A stretch of 64,000 bases of DNA from contig CM067535.1 of the NCBI GenBank assembly GCA_034509925.1, positions 6,981,201 through 7,045,200 of the forward strand, read 5' to 3'. This DNA comes from Hirudinaria manillensis (lineage: Eukaryota; Annelida; Clitellata; Hirudinida; Hirudinidae). The position numbers and the translations under genes are program-made. Below, piece after piece: positions 51,668 to 62,800 of this stretch (the first letter of the stretch is position 1; every line of letters begins with the position of its first letter). A model generated the notes under the pieces. It was not told the origin of the DNA, did no database searches, and worked only from the letters and a program-made list of their open reading frames with translations.

Positions 51668-51880
51668 TCAACTCATTTCGAGATTGATGATTCTACAGCT
51701 CAGACTCTCCTTACTTAATAAAATTAGTTTTCTAAGTTCCTTAATCATCTTCGTCGGTTTTCGTTGTAGTCTCCACAAAATTTCAATATTCTTCCTTAAG
51801 TAGAGGTTCCGTACTTGTATGCAGTATTCCAAGTGGGGTCTATCTAGTGCGCCATACAGTTTCAGTATGACACATGTCAA
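51668..51880 (-). mobile_element. Fragment of a non-LTR (LINE) reverse transcriptase
   Basis: Translation contains L-Y-G-A-L-D-R-P-H-L-E-Y-C-I-Q-V and a following L-Q-R-K-P-T-K-M-I pattern, which matches the C-terminal region of LINE reverse transcriptases (usual form: A-L-V-R-P-H-L-E-Y). The expected Trp in the next motif is replaced and the frame soon stops, so the copy is dead and truncated. Confidence 0.7.
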
Positions 51881-52902
51881 TTAGAGCTTCAGTCTCTTCT
51901 ATTTATGACTATTTAAGTCAACGTTTCTGGTGTCATTGCAATTCTTTTAAAGTATTATAAACTCTAAATTAACAGCCAGCCCTATTACAACATGCTATGA
52001 AAGTTTCATACAAGCTTGGACACTTGGTACTCGGTACTGGCAAGTTTTTCAGACTGTATAATTCGGAAGGAATTGTATTGTACCAAGTGCCAGCATTAGT
52101 GGGTCACTCTTAGATCTCCCCTCCTTGCTCCAATAGTCAACTTTTAACTCGAACTCCATCATGCGGAAATCCGCATTTTTCCAACAAACCAATAAATTTT
52201 TGTGACCATTTAATTTATTAAACTTATTAAATTTAACAAATACTACATTTATTAATTTCATATTTCGCCAAAAAATTCCTCCACTTTGTCCCATTAATAG
52301 TCCACAAAGAGGCTCTACTGTTTCCTCCATTTTGCGGACATCTTTTATGGTCGACCCCCAATCAAATCATTTGCAGATTTCAAGAAAAGAAAGACTTATC
52401 GTTTAAATCATTTATTAAAAAAGACATTAAAACTCAATCTTATAAACTAAGGAAAAATAAATAAAGTCTCAAAAGAAGTCTTATTTGCCTAGAATTCCTT
52501 AAAGTATAACAGTAAATCTAGAAATTCTTTAGCTGGAGTCTCAGATCCTTCCATGGTTATGGTCAAACATTAAGTCAACGCTTCTAGTGTTATTCTATTA
52601 TAAGCTTTTTAATTTCATACGCGATAGACTTTAAATTTACTCCCGGTTGATTTCTTTTCTCCGTGGGACACAGTCTTGTCCCAGAGAGGGGAGTGGGAGT
52701 GGACAAGAAACACTGATTACTTATGTGAGCTGCTTCATCAAAATTAACTCTGCTAATCTTTAGCCTTAAGACCGTTGAATGAGACCCGGGTTGCTCTAAA
52801 ACCTGAACTAAACTTACGATTAAATTAATTCTATAGCGAAACTTGATAAACAACATCAGTCACTCAGACTATACCCGTATTCGCTTGATAAAGATGTTCA
52901 AC

Positions 52903-52975
52903 CAGTGACGTAGCGGGGGGGGGGTGAGGTCCGTCCCGGGCCAGGAGTAGCATTTTTGAGGGACGCAAAAATCTA
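52903..52975. mobile_element. Possible hAT-like transposon terminus
   Basis: cagtgacgtagc followed by a run of ten G and gtgaggtccgtcccgggcc. This closely resembles the widespread animal hAT end of the form cagtggcgtagc...ggtccgccccggg. No matching right end found with confidence; extent is approximate. Confidence 0.4.
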
Positions 52976-53854
52976 GAAAAAATCTAAAATTTTATGCCAC
53001 AATGATGTCTTAAAGTTGTAATATGGTGTTCTATATAAACGTATTTTAAAACTGTAGCCCAAGCAAAATGTATCACATCTTAAAGATTGAATAAACCCTC
53101 TCTCCGGTCATCAAGCCCAAACAGTTTTTCTTTTTGAATCACGAGGGATGAGTCACGACCCCCTCCTCTCCTCCAGTGAGTTACACGCTTGTAACCCCAA
53201 CCCTAGCCCTGACCCTTGCTAAAACGTGAGTGATTGTTCACAAAAATCAAAACGCAGACCTCTCCGCTCGGACCATATGCGAGCCAGCCGGTAATCTAAC
53301 CTGTCCCTAATTATTCTAATTCCCCATCTGGGACCCAGGTCGCGCGACTACTGGCTATTTCACTAATCCGGTTCAACACATTATGATTCAGAGATGAACC
53401 AAAACTTAAATTGCTAATAAATTGAATGTTTTCGAAACTACTGAGCGATATAATCCAATTTTCAAGCTGATTATTCGAAGCTGCAGCTCAAATAATTAAA
53501 AATAATTTTCTTGAGTATTTCAACTTCAATTTCTGAAAATAGGCTGCATCAATTTTATTTAAATGTTCAACAAGTTACATTAAATATTTAATGGAATGTT
53601 AATGTCATGATTCCAATTTTAATGTTCGGAACTTCAAATCGTTTTCAAATCATGGCGAACCAGTTGTGGTTTTATCTGTGAAGACAAGAATGATTTAAAA
53701 AACATAATAATGATAAATCAATAAAAATTGATTTTAGATCTTAAATACTCTATATTTATTTAACTGTTAGTTAAATAATTAGTCAACATGTGGTGCGGCT
53801 ATAAATTCTAGAGGTGGTTATCTATTTATATCCAAATAAAAGAATAACTATTCA

Positions 53855-56800
53855 CTAACATGAGACACATTCTTGACATCCGCATGAGGTATACTCATAG
53901 ATCTTGATACGTCTTTTAGTCGATCCGCACTCGACCTAAGACGATGTTATGGGAGTATCATAGTTAACTCCAGGGCATTAATGGTTACATCAAGAGTCAT
54001 TAAGAATCCTCACCTCGTACGATTTCCAGCTTCCCGTTAAACCTTGGCAACATTTACATTCTCCCAGATGTAGTATTGCCTTTCCGCTATCATCGTCCTC
54101 AAAGTATACTGAACTTTGATCGTAACTGACCCCACATGAACCTTGGCATTGGCTTATTGTAACAGGCTCTAGGGATTTACAATAATCACCATTCTCCATT
54201 GGTATGCTCAAAATCGTTGTGTTCTTTTCCAGTACACAAGTTGTGGGAGGAGCAGTGGGCAAAGGTGTGCTGACGAATCCAATCGGAGGTCTGGGCTTTC
54301 TGGTGTGTTTTTGATCTAAATTGGTTTAAAGATAGCAAGTTCATAAATGGAGTTACGGTTAGAAGGTATTTTTTAGCGCATTTGTAATCTAAATAAAAAT
54401 TAAAAACCTAGCACTGAGAGGCAGTAACAGCAATCTGGATAGGCATCCATCATCAGTTGTTCATCTGGCTAATGGGATATAACAAACATGTTTTAGAGGT
54501 AATGAATGAATGAACAATCAACGATCAAAACAATTTTCAGTATTGAACATCGTGAAACGAAAGTAACAATAAATAAATATTTTAAAAATTCGCTTTAGCT
54601 ACTAGAGGATGATCGGGATGAAATGATATTGCAAATGACGAAATTTAATGTTACCTCGTTGCATAAACACGCGGCACTCAAATTGTATGCTGCTTCGAGG
54701 CCATTGTCATCGCAATATGTCGAAATGCATTGTTCTTCTTCCTGAACTTCCGGGGCCTAAATAATAAAATAATAACCAAGATTTTAATGGATATTGCATT
54801 ATCATTTATCTCGCTTTAAGTACAAAATGGTCGAAAAGTACACGATTTAAAAAGTTTGGATTCGACGAGCAATAAAAACAAACCAAGAAGGAACAAAGTC
54901 TTCAAGTTTAATGTTTTAACTATTATTTACTCTTAGATTTTGTTCCTTCTTGTTTTACCGACCAGTAGAAATAGAATTAATTAAAAAATTAAACAATAAT
55001 AACATTCTACTTGCTTTATCATAATTATCGCATTAATTTTATAACAACTTTTGTTACAAATAATAACTCTTATATCAATAGTAAATATTTAGTAACTATA
55101 TTTTTAGTTCATTGATGCTCCGACTAAGTCTTACCTCGCACACAAAATCGTCATTTTCATCACAGGAGCTGTGTGATTAGAAAACAGTTAAATTTATTAA
55201 AAAGACCTTACAAACATTTTAAAAACCGATAACAACCATTGAAAGCATTTGTTGATAACAACTTTGACGTTTCTATCCAAAATGTCTCCACTGAATACAT
55301 TCTCCTCGCTGCTAGATTGACCATCAACTCCATCTTTCTCAATGTAACCGAGTGCACCATTTGGCTTCGGAGGAATATTTTTAATTGCTTCAACCACTCT
55401 GGCGCGACACACCTCTGCAATTTTTTCGTATGAAATATAGGTTGAATTTCTAGGCTAAGCCTATTTCAAGGTTAAATAACAAAAAAACTGTTATAACTAA
55501 AAACTGTTCACTAACTTGGTGTAGTGATGCCTACAGTCGAGGGCTGTGCTGTTGTTGTTGTTTCGGCTATAGTTATTGGTTTTTCTAACGAAACAAAAAC
55601 ATTTTAAAATAAAAAGTATTTTTATTTAAAATATATGTACTTCCTCTCGAGGAAGTTACTGACCCGTAATGACTGTTTCACAGGCCGAAAGAATCAAGTT
55701 GTCAATTTTGACTGGTTTTCCAGCTTCAAGGGGAGTGATTTCAATTTTAAGTTGGTGTCCATTCGAAGGCAGTGGTATGTCGATGCGCTGTTAAGAAATG
55801 GTATTAAAAAGGTGCAGTAAAAAATTCAGAAAGGGGTAAAGATATTTAATAAACAATTCTAACTTGATCCACAACTTCTTTTTCAAACTTGAATGATGGT
55901 AGTCTGATTTGTGGCTGATATACTGAGATTCTTATGTATTTCACATTCTCTTGCACCGCTTCTATATTAATTATCTGGCGAACTCCATTCATGTTTATAT
56001 CGAGGATTTTATCACCGTCCGATACTGGAAATTCCAAGTGCTTCAATGTATTTTCACCAGCTACTGGGTAAGTAACAAACTCCGTTCCAGATTCCAGGGT
56101 GGCATCGTCAATTTTACATACTGTTGTTCGAATTGCTAAAAACCAGAGAATCAGTCTTAAAAACCATTTTTAAAATATCACAGTATATTCAATTCAAGAG
56201 GACCTTGGGTCAATCCAACTCTGCTTAAACATAGTATAATATAAATATATGATAATGATTAATTCCTAAGCAAAATCTTGGTACATATACCCATTTACAA
56301 AAAATCTTTTCTTAAAGACATTTTGCCTATTACAACATAGGTCAAGTTGCTATCTAATCAAAATTGAGCAATCAAGAATTACTTAGAGGAATTGGTTTCG
56401 AAGACAATGGAGCAATAGTCGTTATTTCTGAAAATAAATAATTTAATCACTTATGGGAATTTAATAACTTATTATAGAGATAGATACCAGAGCAGACTCG
56501 AATCGACAAGTCTTTAATGACAATATCGTTAGAAGACGAAGGTAATAATTCCACTTCTAATGTGACACCGGTGACATCGTTTTGAAGATAATTTTCCTTT
56601 AATGTATAATTTAATGAATGTTAAGAAATGAAAAAAAATCGAAATATGGATAAATACGGTTTTAACGTACCCCCTTGCCTAACGGCTCTTTTTCATCAAA
56701 AAATACTACCGCGCCATTTTTATCTTTGACAGTCATCTTAACGGACCTAACATTATCAAAATCAATTTCAACTCCCATCAGAGTTCTAAAGTTGCCAAAC

Positions 56801-59800
56801 GAAGCCAGAATTTTTGCACTTTCTCCGGCATTCAAGATAAATTGATAAGGAGTTTTAAAAGCTCCTAATGCTGGCTCAGTAGAAATAGCAGAAGGTTCGG
56901 TCACAACGATGTCCTCGATAATACATTTTGATGGAATTGCAGATGTACTAAACGCTTTAGCTAAAACAGAATAGCAGATAATGTAAAATAATATGCATCT
57001 TTCAAACTAATTAAAATTAGACAAAGGAAATACTTGTCGATTTAACCAATTGTCCAGGTGGAACTTCGACTGTTGAAACTGCCGGACAACAAAATAAAAA
57101 TGATATCAACCTTGGTTATTGTAGCAACATGTACTTTAAAATTAAGTGGAATTTGACAATTAAACGAGAATCATTTATGGTTATATGTAAGTAGCAAGTG
57201 AAATCAATTAAATAGTTCATTTAGAAACTCTAACCAGCTTCTCCGCAAACTTCGACTTTCAAATCGCTAATCTTGACCGGCTGATCTTTATCTTTTATTG
57301 CAAATAATATGTCAACCTGAGACACATCGCTTGCAAATGTTTCCAATTCCACGCTTCCCTGCACGTTACGTATTTCAAAGTTTAAAGGTTATACTCGAAT
57401 CTGTGGTTTTGAATGAAGATGTAAACCGTTGAATCCGGAGATTTGAATTCTGTCCTGAGGGTGGTGCCGGAAGAATCTTTAGCCATGACTGTGACTTCTT
57501 CGACGTTTGTAGTCGTTAGTTCAATCTTTTTCAATGTTTTAGATTTGACGGACTTTACGGAGTAAGTTATGACGTCAGTACCGGCGGGATATTCGAAATT
57601 GGTGCTTGATGATCCTTCAGGTAGTGGTGGAGTCACCACAGTCTCTACTCCGACTTCATCAAGAAGGTTGTCGAGACGACATGCACTCGGAACAGTCGTC
57701 GCTACTAAATATGTGTCAACAGTATAAGAATATGAGATTTAAAAAAAAATCAGAAATCGGTCAAGCGACCTTTCGGAAGAGCAGCTGTGGACGGTTTTCC
57801 AGTAGATTTTTCGTAGGTGACACCAGGGACGACAGCTTCTGTTCCGAAAATTAACGCAATTCAATAATAAACATAAATAGACCAATCTCAGAAGAAGTGC
57901 GTACTTTCGCCGCAGGCCCAAATCTCGAAATTATCCAGTGAAAGTGTTTTCCCGGTTTCTTTCGGATTAAAAGCCAATGCGATCTTCTTGACATTAGGGT
58001 AATCTCCAACATACTTTAGCTTCTGGAAATTGGAGTTTCGTTACATGTAATTACACAAAGTTGTAACAAATTTGCGGTCGAAATGCAAAGATTTACTTTG
58101 TCGACGTTCACATCTTCTCTCTGAATTAGGTTGTTGTTTGGATCTCTTAGCTCGACTGTTACTGAAACTGATTTATCGCTGGTCAACGATATTTCCATAA
58201 TATTTTTTGGAGTGGTGAATTCGGCAAATAATTGCGGTTGATTTTCGTTTTCTGGAAATTCAAAGTGTGATTTAGTCGGAGACTCCGGCGTCAAAGGTGC
58301 GGAGGATATCAACGATTCTTCTTTATCGACCAAGTTTTCAACGGCGCATTTGGTGGCTCCGGGAGCTGTAACGATTAGGATAATTAATTTAAATAGAATA
58401 AGATCAAGGTAATTAAGTAATTATTGAATTAATACTTGTTTTTTCTTTGACCATTTCTCCTGGCGCCTCTTCGCTCACTGTAGTTGTTCTGAGAACTGAA
58501 ATTAGAGCCAGAAATTATAGAAGCAATATTTGATGTTATATCGTATGAAGGCATGAACAACAAGCAATATTGAATAAATTTAGCGGGGTCGTTTTAATCG
58601 TCAAACTTGTCGGAATTTCGATGGTTGAAACTGCCGGACAACAAAATAAAAATGATATCAACCTTGGTAGTTATTGTAGCAACATGTACTTTAAAATTAA
58701 GTTGAATTTGACAATTAAACGAGAATCATTTATGGTTATATGTAAGTAGCAAGTGAAATCAATTAAATAGTTCATTTAGAAACTCTAACCAGCTTCTCCG
58801 CAAACTTCGACTTTCAAATCGCTAATCTTGACCGGCTGATCTTTATCTTTTATTGCAAATAATATGTCAACCTGAGATACATCGCTTGCAAATGTTTCCA
58901 ATTCCACGCTTCCCTGCACGTTACGTATTTCAAAGTTTAAAGGTTATACTCGAATCTGTGGTTTTGAATGAAGATGTAAACCGTTGAATCCGGAGATTTG
59001 AATTCTGTCCTGAGGGTGGTGCCGGAAGAATCTTTAGCCATGACTGTGACTTCTTCGACGTTTGTAGTCGTTAGTTCAATCTTTTTCAATGTTTTAGATT
59101 TGACGGACTTTACGGAGTAAGTTATGACGTCAGTACCGGCGGGATATTCGAAATTGGTGCTTGATGATCCTTCAGGTAGTGGTGGAGTCACTACAGTCTC
59201 TACTCCGACTTCATCGAGAAGGTTGTCGAGACGACATGCACTCGGAACAGTCGTCGCTACTAAATATGTGTCAACAGTATAAAAATATGAGATTTAAAAA
59301 AAAATCAGAAATCGGTCAAGCGACCTTTCGGAAGAGCAGCTGTGGACGGTTTTCCAGTAGATTTTTCGTAGGTTACACCAGGGACGACAGCTTCTGTTCC
59401 GAAAATTAACGCAATTCAATAATAAACATAAATAGACCAATCTCAGAAGAAGTGCGTACTTTCGCCGCAGGCCCAAATCTCGAAATTATCCAGTGAAAGT
59501 GTTTTCCCGGTTTCTTTCGGATTAAAAGCCAATGCGATCTTCTTGACATTAGGGTAATCTCCAACATACTTTAGCTTCTGGAAATTGGAGTTTCGTTACA
59601 TGTAATTACACAAAGTTGTAACAAATTTGCGGTCGAAATGCAAAGATTTACTTTGTCGACGTTCACATCTTCTCTCTGAATTAGGTTGTTGTTTGGATCT
59701 CTTAGCTCGACTGTTACTGAAACTGATTTATCGCTGGTCAACGATATTTCCATAATATTTTTTGGAGTGGTGAATTCGGCAAATAATTGCGGTTGATTTT

Positions 59801-62800
59801 CGTTTTCTGGAAATTCAAAGTGTGATTTAGTCGGAGACTCCGGCGTCAAAGGTGCGGAGGATATCAACGATTCTTCTTTATCGACCAAGTTTTCAACGGC
59901 GCATTTGGTGGCTCCGGGAGCTGTAACGATTAGGATAATTAATTTAAATAGAATAAGATCAAGGTAATTAAGTAATTATTGAATTAATACTTGTTTTTTC
60001 TTTGACCATTTCTCCTGGCGCCTCTTCGCTCACTGTAGTTGTTCTGAGAACTGAAATTAGAGCCAGAAATTATAGAAGCAATATTTGATGTTATATCGTA
60101 TGAAGGCATGAACAACAAGCAATATTGAATAAATTTAGCGGGGTCGTTTTAATCGTCAAACTTGTCGGAATTTCGATGGTTGAAACTGCCGGACAACAAA
60201 ATAAAAATGATATCAACCTTGGTAGTTATTGTAGCAACATGTACTTTAAAATTAAGTTGAATTTGACAATTAAACGAGAATCATTTATGGTTATATGTAA
60301 GTAGCAAGTGAAATCAATTAAATAGTTCATTTAGAAACTCTAACCAGCTTCTCCGCAAACTTCGACTTTCAAATCGCTAATCTTGACCGGCTGATCTTTA
60401 TCTTTTATTGCAAATAATATGTCAACCTGAGACACATCGCTTGCAAATGTTTCCAATTCCACGCTTCCCTGCACGTTACGTATTTCAAAGTTTAAAGGTT
60501 ATACTCGAATCTGTGGTTTTGAATGAAGATGTAAACCGTTGAATCCGGAGATTTGAATTCTGTCCTGAGGGTGGTGCCGGAAGAATCTTTAGCCATGACT
60601 GTGACTTCTTCGACGTTTGTAGTCGTTAGTTCAATCTTTTTCAATGTTTTAGATTTGACGGACTTTACGGAGTAAGTTATGACGTCAGTACCGGCGGGAT
60701 ATTCGAAATTGGTGCTTGATGATCCTTCAGGTAGTGGTGGAGTCACTACAGTCTCTACTCCGACTTCATCAAGAAGGTTGTCGAGACGACATGCACTCGG
60801 AACAGTCGTCGCTACTAAATATGTGTCAACAGTATAAGAATATGAGATTTAAAAAAAAATCAGAAATCGGTCAAGCGACCTTTCGGAAGAGCAGCTGTGG
60901 ACGGTTTTCCAGTAGATTTTTCGTAGGTGACACCAGGGACGACAGCTTCTGTTCCGAAAATTAACGCAATTCAATAATAAACATAAATAGACCAATCTCA
61001 GAAGAAGTGCGTACTTTCGCCGCAGGCCCAAATCTCGAAATTATCCAGTGAAAGTGTTTCCCCGGTTTCTTTCGGATTAAAAGCCAATGCGATCTTCTTG
61101 ACATTAGGGTAATCTCCAACATACTTTAGCTTCTGGAAATTGGAGTTTCGTTACATGTAATTACACAAAGTTGTAACAAATTTGCGGTCGAAATGCAAAG
61201 ATTTACTTTGTCGACGTTCACATCTTCTCTCTGAATTAGGTTGTTGTTTGGATCTCTTAGCTCGACTGTTACTGAAACTGATTTATCGCTGGTCAACGAT
61301 ATTTCCATAATATTTTTTGGAGTGGTGAATTCGGCAAATAATTGCGGTTGATTTTCGTTTTCTGGAAATTCAAAGTGTGATTTAGTCGGAGACTCCGGCG
61401 TCAAAGGTGCGGAGGATATCAACGATTCTTCTTTATCGACTAAGTTTTCAACGGCGCATTTGGTGATGCCTGAAGGTTCTGCATGTGGTTATTATGTTAT
61501 TTTGTTGATGTGTTTTTTTGTTTATTTAGAAATTATAATTACAGACCTTCCGTCGTTGCAACTCGTGTCAATGTAGTGGCTTTTTCTGTTGCAAAAGTTT
61601 AAATTTATAACTATAGCAATGCTATCCATATACTTTGAAAATATGTCTTTAATTGCAAACCTTTTCCGCAAGCGTTAATTGATAATTGAATAATCTTGAT
61701 CGTTGTGGTTATATCGAGTGGATGAAATTGCAACGTGATTGCGTTCACGTTTGGAACAACTTTCTTCAAATCTAGAACACCCTGCAAAATAGTCAAATCT
61801 TATAATACACAAAATGTGATGAAATGTGAGGAATAAGAAATTATTAAAAAATTCATTAACAAAATTATAAATAATAAAACAAAACCAAAATTTAGAACAT
61901 TTTAAACGAAATATCATATAAATATCGAACCTCACTGGTAATGAGAACCGACTCATTAATAGATATTTTGTCCTCAGTGGCAAACAAAAGTTCAACTACT
62001 TTTACATTTTCCACAACCCCAGATACATCAACGACAGTAGGATAATTTTCGAAACTTAAAGTCACCGAAGGAAACGGAGAAACATCGCTAGGCTGAAATT
62101 CCGTAGGGTATCGAACAAAAGCATCAGAATTTGGAGGTATTGCAGAAATTTTCGTTGATGATATTTTAACCAGATCATCAGCCAAACATTTTTTAATTAC
62201 TGAAAAAAATAAAAATGTATTACAATCTCAAGTGAAGTAACCGAAGAAAATATACAACTAATAGGGATGCCAGTTATGCCAGCTGCACCTGTAGATGTCG
62301 GAGCGAAAGGGATTCCAGTAACTCGAATTGCTCCGGCCGGAGTCGTTGTCACTGCGATAATTTGATTTGTTAGCTAATGTCATCACATTAATCAATATAG
62401 CCTTTTACCTTCACCGCAGGCCAAGACCTTCAAATCGTCTACTTTCACGGGCTGAGCTGGGTCAGTCGGTTTAAATTCGACCTTGACGCTCGTTACCTTC
62501 GGAACATCCTTCAGCAGACTGAAATCTCCCTGAAAAACAAAAGTTAATGGTTCGAGGTCGACTCCACGATTCGATCCGTAACTACTATTGTCGATGACTC
62601 ATACTCATGACTGACCTCGCTAGTCACAGACGGTTCATCTTCGACGGTCTGTCCGTCAACTGTAGTATAAACAACTTTTACGGAGTCGACGTTTTCCACT
62701 TTGCCAACCGTTTCCATTATGGTTTTAGGTTCGGAAGGAGTGACTGTGAACGATGGATTTGGTGTGCTATCGCTCGGCTGGAGAGCTGTCGGAAGTGAAA

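Larger units (their letters stand above)
50615..53854. other. Intergenic region rich in transposon remnants
   Basis: 3.2 kb between the DNAJC10 start and the 3' end of the mucin-like gene. It holds a LINE fragment and a hAT-like end (listed separately) and a locally GC-richer stretch at about 53140-53400. Minus ORFs at 52049-52330 and 52590-52856 have no identity I can support. The DNAJC10 promoter must lie at its left edge. Confidence 0.5.

Noticed and set aside
52049..52856. Two minus-strand ORFs of 93 and 88 codons
   Set aside because: No similarity I can support; they lie in transposon-derived intergenic sequence.
57606..60964. Repeated plus-strand ORFs of 82 codons at 57606, 59161 and 60716
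   Set aside because: They repeat only because the tandem units repeat; they are antisense to module and linker exons and span introns.
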